DNA of 64,000 nucleotides from positions 930,001-994,000 of the forward strand of contig CAWBFQ010000006.1 of NCBI GenBank assembly GCA_963788145.1, read 5' to 3'. Origin of the DNA: UTCFX2 sp963788145. GTDB lineage: Bacteria > Chloroflexota > Anaerolineae > Anaerolineales > UBA4823. The position numbers and the translations under genes were made by a program. Below the pieces are notes generated by a model, which was not told the origin of the DNA, made no database searches, and saw only the letters and a program-made list of their open reading frames with translations. Below are positions 28,667 to 38,941 of the stretch, piece after piece (the stretch's first letter is position 1; each line of letters opens with the position of its first letter).

Positions 28667-30580
28667 TTATTCTAATCCGCCATAATAACGAGCCAGAGCG
28701 ATCAATGGAAAATAGACCCGATACAGGTCATAACGCAGATAAAATACGCGCGGGAAGCCCGTTCCAGTAAAATAAGGCTCGTTCCAGTCCCCATCTTTTA
28801 GCTGTCCAGAGAGCAGGAATTCTACTCCTTGCTGAACGGCTGGATGGTCTTTCTCACCCGCTGCCAGCAAACCAGTCAGCGCCCAACTGGTCTGGGATGC
28901 GGTGGATGCACCCTGACCGCGCAGAGATGGATCGCTGTAGGTCATACAGGTCTCGCCCCAGCCTCCATCCGCATTCTGGTGCGCCAATAACCACTCCACC
29001 GCCCGGCAGATATAGGGTTGACGCATATCTTCACCCGCCGCGGCCAGGCCGCATAGGGTTAAACCGGTTCCATACAGGTAGCTTACCCCCCAACGCCCAT
29101 ACCAGCAGCCATCCACCTGCTGGGTGCTCTTCAGATAGGTCACACCTTTTTGGCGGGCGGTTTCACCCTGTTGAACCTCAACCAGAAATTCGAGCACGTG
29201 GGCGGTCACATCCGAGCAGGTTGGATCAAGTGGGGAAAGGAAATCCGCAAATGGAACCTGGGTGAGCGGCTGCAGGTCATTGTCACGATCAAATGCGCCC
29301 CAGCCGCCATCTTTGGATTGCATACCCAATACCCATTCTACTCCCCGTTTGACCGCGGCTGAACGGGCAATAACAGCCTCTCCCGTCAAGCCTACTCGCA
29401 ACAAGGCCCGCGGAACCAGGGCGCTGTCGTCCAGGTCTGGATACCAGTCATTGACAAATTCAAATGACCAGCCGCCTGGTGGAATGTTTGGGTTCTTGAC
29501 ATGCCAATCGCCGGCGGTTCGGATTTCCTTTTGCAGTAGCCATTCGCTGGCTTTTACCAGGCTGTGGTGTTTGGCTGGCAGCCCTGATTCTCGCAGCGCG
29601 AATACCGTCCAGGCGGTATCCCAAACCGGAGACGTAGCTGGCTGGAAGCGCAGGGTGTGCTCGTCTTCAATAATGAAATCTTCGAAGCCTTTGATTCCGT
29701 TTGCGATCACCGGATGATTGAGTGGGTATCCCAGCGCCTTCAGGGCGTAGAGGGAATATATCCAGGGCAGCAGGATCCCACCCCAACTCCCATCCGCCTC
29801 CTGATGTTCCACGATCCAGGCTTCCACCTTGCGCAAAGCATTGGCTCTTCCTGGATGAAACGGCATCTTCTCATAGAACTTGAGCAGGCGGTCAGCCAAT
29901 AAGAAAAAGGCGCGCCAGTTGAATGGGTTACCGATCTTTCCCAACCGATAGCGTTGCCTCCCCTCCGGCTCGCAGAACAGTTCATCCACCTGCGCGCCAG
30001 GTGGGATCTGGCAGATCGGTTTGCAGGCCAATAAAACCATTAAAGCCATCAAGGTTTCGCGTGACCAGCTGGCGAATTCATATATGTTGAAAACAGCATT
30101 TTCGGAAAGGTAGATGATTTCCGCTGGGATTGAGGGAACTCCGCGATAGTCATACTGACCAAAAACTGCCAGCCAGATCTTACTGAATACATTGGCGTGT
30201 GCAAGCCCGCCCTTTGAGAGGATAAATTCACGCCCGCGTTGGAGGACAGGGTCATCCCCTGGCACCCCACCCAGCTTAAGCCCAAAATAGCATTGGATGC
30301 TCACATCCAGGTCGCCAGGGCCGTCGTAGTGAGTGCTCCACGATCCATCCGGGTTTTGTTTGCTCATTACATAGGCGATCGCTTTGCGTTTGCGGTCGGG
30401 ATCCACCCAACCGAACAGGTAATACATCAGCGGGATGTATCCGGCGGTCACACTGGCATCCGCTTCTAATTCCCCGGCCCAAAACCCACCCATTTTTTGG
30501 CCGCGCAACAGGTATTCCTGGGTTTGCCGGATAGCTGCCAGGATCCGCTCTTTTTGTGGGTTCGGTTTGATTTCTGGCAT
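28667..30580 (-). CDS. shc: Squalene-hopene cyclase
   Basis: A 637-residue monotopic membrane cyclase that converts squalene to hopene. The catalytic Asp motif DLDDSA (equivalent to the DxDDTA box) is present in the middle of the protein. Multiple QW-type repeats are visible, such as YVMSKQNPDGSWST, QEADGSWGGILL, MQSKDGGWGAFD, HQNADGGWGE and LSGQLKDGDWNEP. The length matches the family. It is followed by squalene synthase and preceded at 77 bases by a GPP34 gene, all on the same strand. Hopanoids would stiffen the membrane in place of sterols. Confidence 0.96.
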   Translation of the reverse strand: MPEIKPNPQKERILAAIRQTQEYLLRGQKMGGFWAGELEADASVTAGYIPLMYYLFGWVDPDRKRKAIAYVMSKQNPDGSWSTHYDGPGDLDVSIQCYFGLKLGGVPGDDPVLQRGREFILSKGGLAHANVFSKIWLAVFGQYDYRGVPSIPAEIIYLSENAVFNIYEFASWSRETLMALMVLLACKPICQIPPGAQVDELFCEPEGRQRYRLGKIGNPFNWRAFFLLADRLLKFYEKMPFHPGRANALRKVEAWIVEHQEADGSWGGILLPWIYSLYALKALGYPLNHPVIANGIKGFEDFIIEDEHTLRFQPATSPVWDTAWTVFALRESGLPAKHHSLVKASEWLLQKEIRTAGDWHVKNPNIPPGGWSFEFVNDWYPDLDDSALVPRALLRVGLTGEAVIARSAAVKRGVEWVLGMQSKDGGWGAFDRDNDLQPLTQVPFADFLSPLDPTCSDVTAHVLEFLVEVQQGETARQKGVTYLKSTQQVDGCWYGRWGVSYLYGTGLTLCGLAAAGEDMRQPYICRAVEWLLAHQNADGGWGETCMTYSDPSLRGQGASTASQTSWALTGLLAAGEKDHPAVQQGVEFLLSGQLKDGDWNEPYFTGTGFPRVFYLRYDLYRVYFPLIALARYYGGLE

Positions 30581-30657
30581 CTCTTGTTTTTAAATGAAGG
30601 CGCAGGGAGGAACACCGTCCACCGCTGCGCCGCCGAAATCAGATTATTGAAACAGGT

Positions 30658-31308
30658 TTATTCCTCTTGGATGCGGTCTGCCAGGGCGGTGTAAATCTCT
30701 TGTAAGCATTGGGCGACCGGGTCTTTCATCGCAGCGCTCATTTGCATTTCATCGATCACTCGCCCGGCTGGCTTGCGCTCATCCTTGAAAAAGACCAGCT
30801 CGAGTTTATTGGAGGCTTTCAACAGGCTGAGCAACGCGATCTCGTGTAGATCAGGCTCTTCATGCGCCAGCACGCGTGAGCGAAGCAGATGTTTCAAAAT
30901 GAATTTTGCCGAGGCAAAACGGGTAGTGTCGGACGACGGAGGGGGGGACCATCCGAAATCATCTTCCGCGCGCTGCAGGGCTCCCTTCGCCAGCAACTGT
31001 TCGGACAGATGACGGAAAGTCTTCTTCGGTCGAAAATCGAATTCATCGATCCAATAACCGGTTTTCTTCGGTTGTTCCAAAGCCTCGATTCTCTTCAGGG
31101 TTTCATCTAACAAATCTTCCCCGGTTGGTTCGTTTGAGACCATTACCAGGCGATGATTTTCGGTCACGCAGATTCGCTGCAATAGCGTCAGATCTGCCAA
31201 CAACGCGGCTCCGAGCCAGAATGGAAACCCTTCCATTGCAGATGGGGTGATGGTGACTTTATCTTCATGCAAGCAAAGCAGAAATAATTCCTCATGCAAA
31301 TTTAACAT
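30658..31308 (-). CDS. GPP34 (GOLPH3-like) family protein
   Basis: A 216-residue cytosolic, probably membrane-peripheral protein of the GOLPH3/VPS74 fold. The opening LNLHEELFLLCLHEDKVTI followed by GFPFWLGAALLADLTLLQRI is the standard GPP34 start. In the middle a loop RFASAKFILKHLLRSRVLAHEEPD is longer than usual, and the C-terminus matches the helical bundle. Eukaryotic members bind PI4P and glycosyltransferases; bacterial members have no established function. ATG 31308 follows AAAGGAAG. It is the first gene of the GPP34-shc-squalene synthase unit, which points to a lipid-related role, but this is inferred from position only. Confidence 0.75.
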   Translation of the reverse strand: MLNLHEELFLLCLHEDKVTITPSAMEGFPFWLGAALLADLTLLQRICVTENHRLVMVSNEPTGEDLLDETLKRIEALEQPKKTGYWIDEFDFRPKKTFRHLSEQLLAKGALQRAEDDFGWSPPPSSDTTRFASAKFILKHLLRSRVLAHEEPDLHEIALLSLLKASNKLELVFFKDERKPAGRVIDEMQMSAAMKDPVAQCLQEIYTALADRIQEE

Positions 31309-31551
31309 TTTTACTTCCTTTTGGATATTCTAGCCGAAGAAATAACTTACCTGCGGATTATAACCGCAAAAATTCCTATTTTGAATTGAAATTCAAGAAT
31401 TAATCTCGTTAATCAAACTCTATCGATCCAGCAAAGAACCATTAAAACAGCTTTTACAGCCGGTTAACAATCATTGGCTATTCTATCCAAATGAATCCAT
31501 CACTGTGGAAGGACCGTGCATGAAGAAAATTCTATTTGTCTGTACTTCGGG

Positions 31552-33094
31552 TTATTCGTCTCTTTGCTGCAACCGAAAAACCTGGAATTGAGGATTGGTA
31601 AAGATCAGGCTGGTTGGGTGCGCGCTGTCGCACGCGGCCAGGTCTTCCCTTGAAATTTGCAGTGGCTCGTCCTCAATGCGTAAAACAAGCAGGTTGCCCT
31701 TGGCAAGAGCTGCGCAATTCTGCGCCACGTAAGATTTCGCGCCCGGTCAACAGGCGCATCAGACGTGGCTTGAAAAAGACGACCACGTCGTCTGGCTTGG
31801 CTTTCTGCGCGATGGTCTCGAACATCTGCTGGCTGATTGGGTCAAACGGGCCGGGCTTTTCGCGTCCATTTGCCAGATTATGGGCGGTCTGAATAGTCGC
31901 TTGAACGAACAAAATAAGCAAGATCATCCCATAAAGGCTATGGGGGATAGTGAGCCAGCCTTTTCCCAACCTTTCCGAGAGATCCTGCCCTAGTTTCGAA
32001 AAGCCCTTAAAAAGAAAATATAAATAAAAAGGCAAAAGCGGGAGGATAAAGCGAAATCCCTGATAGATTGGATAGGCGAATAAGAGAATGAGCGAAAAGA
32101 AGCCATAGATCAAGAAGAGCCAGTCTTTGCGCCAGTTTTTCAAGATACCTGTTGCCGCCACGGTCAGTAGAGGTAAACCAATTAACAGGTTTGGCAGGGA
32201 GTTTTCCGTCCAGGAGTGCCAGATCGTGCTAGGAAGCAGGGCATATAACCCGATGTTCTTGAGCTGCACCCACCCCCGGGCGTTAAGCGCCTGACCGATA
32301 TATTCGTCCCCAGATCTGGGCAATAAGCCAGATGAGAGCGCCAGCAGCAATCCAAAAACCAGGTAGGGTATCCATTGGATGAATGCCCAGCCTGCATCAG
32401 GGAACGCGTTTCCCCTTCTGCGATATGCCATACCGAAACAGGTCCGATTCAGGATTTGAGCAGCCAACAATGTAAATAATAGGATTATCCCGCTTGTGCG
32501 GATATAGCAGGCCACAAAACAAACTGCGCCCAATCCGAGTGCACGCCAGATATTCGCGCTGTTTTTAGCCCGGTTGCTGTCATTCGCCAATTTACTCCAG
32601 CGATCCATCCATAAAACCGAGAGGGTGCAAAAAAAGAGATAGGGCAGGTCAGATAGAATATGATCCTGAAATGCCAGCATGGTTGGACTGAAGCCCAACA
32701 CTCCCAACATTACCAACCGCGCTATGGGATCCAACCGGTCTTCGAAAATGAAGTAGACACAGATCAAGAAGAGCAGATAGATGAAGATATTGAGGATTTT
32801 GTAAGCGATGAGGCTCAATCCAAAAGCTGCATAAATCGGGGCTATCAATATTGGATATCCCCACGGGTAAAGGACCGGTCCTAAAATATAGGTTGATGAT
32901 TCTATCGTAAAGCGATTGCTTTCAATATTATCCACGATCCTGCCATCAACCAGGCTGCACGCTTGCAAGATGTAAGCTGCAAAATCATCACCCCATGAGT
33001 GGCCAGATGTCAGGCTGAGAGATGCCAGCATCATGGAGATCGCCAAAATAAGGATCAATAGGCGGTTGTGGATTCGCATGGTTGCTGACATCAT
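31552..33094 (-). CDS. Polytopic glycosyltransferase-like membrane protein (GT39/PMT-like), frameshifted C-terminus
   Basis: A membrane protein of about 513 residues with ten or more TM helices. The first external loop contains GHSWGDDFAAYILQA after helix 1, resembling the DD/DE loop of GT39/ArnT-type lipid-linked sugar transferases. The TM core is continuous to YGMILLILFVQATIQ. The first frame ends at 31673, but a soluble C-terminal domain continues in the next frame (AQNCAALAKGNLLVLRIEDE to FTNPQFQVFRLQQRDE) and stops at 31552; an indel near 31715 joins them. Start chosen at the MMSATMRIH segment (33094). No ribosome-binding site is clear, and 33079 or 33208 are alternatives. It would add sugars from a polyprenyl donor outside the membrane. 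Confidence 0.75.
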
Positions 33095-33517
33095 CACACG
33101 AAATTGCGAGAAAATCAAGCCGTTTGGCAGGAGAATACGGGTAGAGTTCGGCACGATTTTGGTGGCAATATTCAATGAAAAATTAAAAAGCCATTTCTGT
33201 TTGACCAAAAACCTTGCAAAATTCCCAAGGGTAGGATAAAATCCGCCATCGATATCAGACTATACAGATTGACTTAGGTTTATTTGAAATTGTCGTTACA
33301 CAGACCATGTGTGAGGCAGTTTTGTGGATGTCTGGCTTTGTGACCAGCTTATGGGGTATCTGTCATGGCAACTACGAAAAAACCTGAATAATGCCTGGAT
33401 AGAATGATGGATATCTGCACCAGAATCATAGGAGGTGAGAAGTATTGGTTGTGTCTTTTTGTACGCCCGAATTTCAATATCACTAATCACAATATGAATT
33501 TCAGGAGGATCCATACC
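33095..33517. other. Intergenic region between divergent genes
   Basis: About 420 bases between the glycosyltransferase-like gene and the subtilase. The only site I can support is the ribosome-binding site CAGGAGGA 9 bases before ATG 33518. No convincing promoter pair, hairpin or small gene is visible. Confidence 0.5.
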
Positions 33518-36500
33518 ATGTTTCGTAAGACGGTCAATTTGTTGTTAATCCTTGTTTTTTCACTTTCCTTGAGTACTGCTAGTTTTGCCCAGGGTGGGGG
33601 ATTCCAGCCTGAACCTGGGGCGCTTACCCCTGAATCAACATTCACCATTCCAACTACAAAAGGCGTTGCTGTCGGTCCGCTGAGCGTCGCCAGAGCTACC
33701 CAGAGCAGCGAACCTTCGACTGCCCGGATCGATCCCTCCCAGCTCAAGCTGGTCAGCGTGATCGTCACATTTGACGATAGCCTGGACGCAAGCGTCCTCG
33801 CAGCGCTTTCTGGTGGTCAGGTGATCCATCGCTATGAAAAAGTCTTCAACGGCGCTTCGCTGCTCGTTTCAGGCGACAGGGTCGCCGATCTGGCAGCCCT
33901 GCCTGGCGTGAAGGCTGTTTATCTGGATGAATTACTGCAGCCAGAGACCGAAGTCAGCCCTGGATTTATCGGCGCACCGGTGCTATGGAACCAGCTTGGC
34001 GGTCAAGAAAATGCCGGCGAGGGCGTGACAGTGGGTATCGTCAATTCTGGCATCTGGCCCGAACATCCTTCCTTCTCCGACCCTGATCCATCCGGCAAAG
34101 CTTTCACTCCTCCATCGACCCTGCCCGGATCGAATGGGTTCGGCTCTGGCGGCCCGCGCGATACCTGCGATTTTGGCAACACCGCCTATAATCCGAACGA
34201 CGCTGATTTCACCTGCAACAACAAATTAATCGGCGCTTACAATTTCCTGGATACCTATAAGGCCGTGATCGGGCTGCTTCCCGAGGAATTTGATTCCGCT
34301 CGTGACGATAATGGACACGGCACCCACACAGCCTCGACTGCAGCCGGCAACGGCGCCGTCGAAGCCAACCTGCTGGGTGTTCCACGCGGTCTGATCTCCG
34401 GCATTGCGCCGCGCGCCCATGTGATTGCATACCGGGTTTGCGGCGACGAAGGTTGTTTCTCGAGCGACTCGGTTGCAGCCATCGATCAGGCTATCCTGGA
34501 TGGCGTTGATGCGATCAACTTCTCAATCAGCGGCGGCAATAACCCTTACGCGGATGCCGTCAGCCTGGCGTTCCTGGCTGCTTATGACAACGGCGTCTTT
34601 GTGGCGGCCTCGGCTGGCAACTCTGGGCCGACTGCCGAGACTGTTGCCCACCGCGAACCCTGGGTCACCACGGTTGCGGCCAGCAATTCCGACCGCTTCT
34701 TCCTCAGCACTGTCAGCCTCAGCGCTGATAACGGCGATACGCTCGAATTGGTCGGCGCTTCCGTCACCGATGGCATTGCTTCCGCTACGCCGGTTGTCTT
34801 AGCGCCCGCTTCTCAGTGGCAATGCAATACCCCCTTTGCCCCGGGCGCCTTCAACGGCGAGATTGTGATCTGCGAGCGCGGCGTCACTTCCCGAGTTGAA
34901 AAGAGCTACAACGTTCGCGGCGGGCGGCGCTGCCGGTTTGTTGCTCTACAATCCTACCCTGCAAGGGCTGGCGACGGATAACCACTTCATCCCCAGCGTC
35001 CACCTCGAAAACGACAGCGGCGCCCTACTGCTGGCATTCATGTCCAGCCACACTGGCGTCACCGCCACGTTCACCCCAGGTACCGCCACCACTGTTCAGG
35101 GGGATGTCATGGCCGCTTTCAGCTCGCGCGGCGGCCCGAACCAGCAGCTGGGTATCAGCAAGCCCGATGTTACTGCCCCTGGTGTGCAGATCCTGGCCGG
35201 TCAAACCCCCATGCCCGCTACGATCGTTGGCGGACAGCCGGGTGAGCTTTTCCAGGCTATTCAAGGTACTTCGATGTCCAGCCCACATGTGGCCGGCAGC
35301 GGCGCGCTTGTGAAAGCGCTCCATCCCGATTGGACCCCCGGTCAAATCAAATCTGCCTTGATGACCACCGCCTTTGGTGGGGTATTCATGGAAGATGGCG
35401 CCACCCCGACCACCCCATTCGATGATGGCTCTGGTCGCGTGGATTTGAGCAAAGCTGGAGACCCCGGCTTGACCTTCGATGAGACTGCTGCTGATTACCT
35501 CGACCTGCAGGATGAACTCTGGAATTCGAACTACCCAAGCCTGTATGTCCCGGCTCTGCCCGGTAAGATCACGGTCAGCCGCACGGTTACCAGCGTACTC
35601 TCAAGACCCAGCAAATGGAACCTCAGTGTAGAAAGCCCGGCTGATCTGAAGATCAGCGTTCCGAAAATGATCAACCTTGCTCCGCATGCTAGCGCCTCAT
35701 TCGACATCTCGGTTGACGCCAGCATGGTCCCGTCGGGCGAAGTACGCTTTGCAACCCTTTACCTCAGCAGTGATGGGCGCATGCTCACCTTCCCGATCAC
35801 CATCGTCCGCGGTCAGGCGAACCTTGTGCTTGAAAAGACTTGCGACCCGGCCGAAATCAAGGTGAAGGGTTTGACGAACTGCGCTATCACCGTATCCAAC
35901 ACCACCTTCGAAGACGCTTCCGTCAGTGTTGTGGATAACCTGCCGCGCGGTCTGGTGTTGATGAATGGGACCGTTAACGGCGCAACCCAGATCGGCTCGA
36001 AGAAACTGACCTTCGATGGCGTTCTGCAGGGAGCGGAGCCTCCGGTGGTCACCCTCGGGCCTGGCTTATCACCCGCCGGTTATCTTCCGCTCTCCCTCTT
36101 TGGGATTGCCCCCGTTGCTGGCGTAGGTGATGAGAGCATCGTCAACTACACTGTGCCCGGCTTCCAATATGCTGGACTGAACTACACCCGTGTTGGTATT
36201 GTCAGCAACGGCTACCTGGTTGTCGGCGGCGGCACAGGCGCGGACGTTGAGTATATCAACCAAAACCTGCCGGATCCCAGCCAGCCCAATAACGTCCTGG
36301 CGCCTTTCTGGACCGACCTGAACCCGTCTGCTGGCGGCGCTTTGCGCGTTGGCATCCTGACTGATGGCGTGAACTCCTGGGTTATCTTTGACTGGGAAGC
36401 CGTCCAGAACTACAGCGATGGACAGCCGAACTCCTTCCAGGTTTGGATCGGCATCAACGGCGTTGAAGACATCAGCTTCACTTATGGCAATGTCACGGCT

Positions 36501-36768
36501 GGCGATAGCGGGTACCTGACGGTAGGCGCCGAGAATTCCTTCGGCAACTCCGGCCAGAATTTCTACTTCAATGGCGTGGGCGTTGCGCCTGCGAACGGGA
36601 CCGAAGTTGTTGTGTCCTCCATCCCCGGTCAGCCGGGCGAGAACTCACACGATCACATTCACAGCTGCTGGTTTGATGGCCGGCGCCTGGACGAACTGCG
36701 CTGAAATGACCAGCGATCTGTTCCAGGGTGTCAGCTCGGCCTGCTTCACGGAGAATGTAATCCCGTAA
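33518..36768 (+). CDS. Secreted subtilisin-family (S8) protease with PA-type insert, two frame changes; catalytic Asp replaced by Asn
   Basis: An exported protein of about 1,080 residues. ATG 33518 follows GGAGG and starts a signal peptide (MFRKTVNLLLILVFSLSLST). A propeptide I9-like region comes next (VIVTFDDSLDASVLAALSGG). The catalytic domain has DDNGHGTHTAS (His) and GTSMSSPHVAG (Ser), but the Asp position reads VGIVNSGIWPEHPSF, where D-T/S-G is expected. A PA-like insert lies before the Ser region. Fn3-like and DUF11-like domains follow, with GVGDESIVNYTVPGFQYAG near the end. Frame changes occur near 34915 (SYNV to AAGGAAGLLLYNP) and near 36650, after which HTITFTAAGLMAGAWTNCAE runs to 36768. 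If the Asn is real, activity should be much reduced. Confidence 0.87.
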
Positions 36769-36793
36769 GCGCCGATCGATTTATCTCGTAACG

Positions 36794-36835
36794 AAACGGT
36801 CTTGCAGTTTTTACGCTGCAAGACCGTTTTATTTA
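36794..36835. terminator. Terminator after the subtilase
   Basis: A 14-bp stem AAACGGTCTTGCAG/CTGCAAGACCGTTT (36794-36829) with an 8-base loop is followed on the plus strand by TTTATTTATTTTA. It lies between convergent genes. Confidence 0.88.
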
Positions 36836-37402
36836 TTTTATTTCACAAAGAAAGGGACCGCGTTTGGCGCTGCCGTGGTATGGATAGCGCTCATCCTGGA
36901 CAGACAGAGTAATGCGATAGCCCTCTTGCTGCACCTGAATATACAGCATCTCCGGCTGTGGGCATCCCAGGCTGCCATCCGGCCAAACCACAGCTTCAAA
37001 GCTCACAAATTGGACCTGATCGACGGGTATCTTCAGCCGACTTGCCAGGTCAAGCCGGGCAGCTTCCACCAGCCCTATGATATACGGGTCTTGCGGAATG
37101 GGGTTGCTGGTTCCAATGGGAGAAGAGGAATGATCGGTCACAAGCGCCTCCGGTGTGAATGTCAGCGCCAGGGTTGCCTGGCTGGACGGTAGGCTCGTCT
37201 GGCTGGGATGAGGTCTGGTTTGGGTTGGCGAGGAACTCATTGAGGGAAGAGTTGGCTCAGACGGAATGGGCGTTTCATGATTTGCGGACGGTGTAGGAGT
37301 CAAACGCAATCCTGGCTCCTCATCTGCGCATGCCCAGGTCGTACCAAGCAGTAAGCCAGCCCCAACCACCGATAAAATAAGCCATCTGATTCGAATTTTC
37401 AC
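36833..37402 (-). CDS. Small exported protein with Ser/Thr/Pro linker and conserved C-terminal domain
   Basis: A 189-residue protein. An N-terminal signal (MKIRIRWLILSVVGAGLLLG, then TTWAC) may be a weak lipobox. A Ser/Thr/Pro linker covers residues 30-95. The C-terminal 85 residues (AARLDLASRLKIPVDQVQFV; WPDGSLGCPQPEM; a final cysteine in GPFLCEIK) form a compact domain with two cysteines that I have seen in other Chloroflexota-type secreted proteins but cannot name. No function is assigned. The gene follows the alpha/beta hydrolase on the same strand, separated from it by a strong hairpin. Confidence 0.7.
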   Translation of the reverse strand: MKIRIRWLILSVVGAGLLLGTTWACADEEPGLRLTPTPSANHETPIPSEPTLPSMSSSPTQTRPHPSQTSLPSSQATLALTFTPEALVTDHSSSPIGTSNPIPQDPYIIGLVEAARLDLASRLKIPVDQVQFVSFEAVVWPDGSLGCPQPEMLYIQVQQEGYRITLSVQDERYPYHGSAKRGPFLCEIK

Positions 37403-37446
37403 TGAATAGCGCTCCTGGTAAAAAGACGTCAGGAGCGCTGTTCAGG
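37403..37446 (-). terminator. Hairpin between the hydrolase and small exported protein genes
   Basis: CTGAATAGCGCTCCTG pairs with CAGGAGCGCTGTTCAG (one G-T pair) around a 12-base loop. It follows the hydrolase stop at 37507 and directly abuts the ATG at 37402, so it could end one transcript or shape translation of the next. Confidence 0.7.
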
Positions 37447-37506
37447 TTCCCGCGAGGCGCGAGACACCGCCGCATCATCTGCTGTGCATCAACCCTAGCC
37501 CTTTGC

Positions 37507-38922
37507 TTATTGGTCCAGGCGAACTTCTGGAAATTCCTGTATTGGCCCATCGAAAAGCGAAGTTGCCTTTCCTTTCAGAGTCAAATCGAAGAATGCCAGG
37601 CTGTAGGCGTCGATGATTTTGGTCATCCGGGTTGTGGAGATGGGTCCCTTTAAATCCATCAGGCCAACGGCTGGCGGCAGCAATGTCGGATCTAGAAAAT
37701 CGTAATGGTCCGATCCAAGGATGGTAAAAACTCCGCGGGATTGAGCAACTTGCGAATAAAAGAGATTAAACAAAGCCTTATTGCGAGTGGAAGGCCATCG
37801 TTCACTGAACAAGAATAGAAAAGGCTGCGAGACGCCCGAATGAAGCGCCTCTTCTGAGACCGGCCCCATCCAGGCGTCCAGCGTCAGGCCGGCTGTGCAG
37901 CGCAGGTCATTAGAGCAAAATTGGATGGTTGCTCCACCGCCGGTCGAATGCCCAAATACCCCAATCCGTTCCAGATCCAGACCTTGCATAAAAGGGGTTG
38001 GCGGTTCGCCGCTATTCAGTTTTGCCAGCGTATCCAGCACAAAGCGGATATCGCCTTCCCATTGCTCCCCCAGCACCCGCGCGGCTGGTTCAATCACCTC
38101 ATCCGGAGCATTCTCCGGCAGGATATCCGGGTTATTCAGCACGACCTGCCCATCCGGGAATACAGTGACAATCGAGGCGTAGGGATGCTCGATCGATGCG
38201 ACGATATAGCCGTGGCTGGCGAGTTCTTCCATATGATGCACGTTTTGGGTCCGAAATCCATTCCATCCATGTGAGAAAAGCAGCAGCGGATAGGGCTTTC
38301 CAGCCGGGTCAAATGGCGCATCTGGATAGGAATTGGTTTTCACCAGCTTCAGGTGATCAAGGAAGAAAGATGGAAATCCGCTATAAGCGGCGATAGCCGG
38401 GGCCAGAATTTCGGCATCGGGCGTCCAGGGGGCTGGTTGAGCGTCCGCCTCTGGCAAACCTGGATACCAAATTTGCACGATCAATCGGCGTGGATCGTTT
38501 GGATTGTCGGAATAAATCTCACGCCGCGATTCGTCCACCAGCGTCAGGCTGGCGACCCCGATGCGGTATGGTCCCGAAGGCTGCGCCAGATCCCGCACAG
38601 GCATCAATACAGCAATTCCAACCCCTACCGCCAAAATCAGCAGACCGACCCAAATCCCTGCCAACTCCCAACTCCACCTGCGGAATGTTTTTTTTGACCT
38701 TTGGGTCAGGTCAATCAGGCAGGCTAAAATTGTCAGACCCACCAGCAAGTAGATCGCCGCCATCTGCCAGCGATAGCCCTCAACTGCCAGGTGGATGGCT
38801 ACCCCGCCCAGGGCGAGGATGGGCAGCAGGTTCACCGCAAGCGGTCAATTCCGCCCGCTCAGCCAGGGCCAGATCAGATAGATGAAAACCAATCCGGATA
38901 TTGCAATTTCAAAAGGACGCAT
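37507..38922 (-). CDS. Membrane-anchored alpha/beta hydrolase (PAF-acetylhydrolase/dienelactone hydrolase-like), frameshift near N-terminus
   Basis: An enzyme of about 470 residues with three or four N-terminal TM helices and an external hydrolase domain. The nucleophile elbow is GVFGHSTGGG, the Asp region is LDAWMGP, and the catalytic His is in GSDHYDFLD, as in PAF-acetylhydrolase type II. The oxyanion-loop strand YPLLLFSHGWNGFR is clear. ATG 38922 starts MRPFEIAISGLVFIYLIWPW, which runs into a stop. The next frame, open to 38835, continues VNLLPILALGGVAIHLAVEG; an indel near 38845 joins them. Substrate unknown; a lipid or ester is likely. Confidence 0.85.
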
Positions 38923-38941
38923 TCTACCACTCTCCAGGGTT

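Noticed and set aside
31520..31593. A short plus-strand frame beginning MKKILFVCTSG, like a tyrosine phosphatase start
   Set aside because: It stops after 24 residues and lies antisense to the conserved C-terminus of the glycosyltransferase-like protein in its corrected frame.
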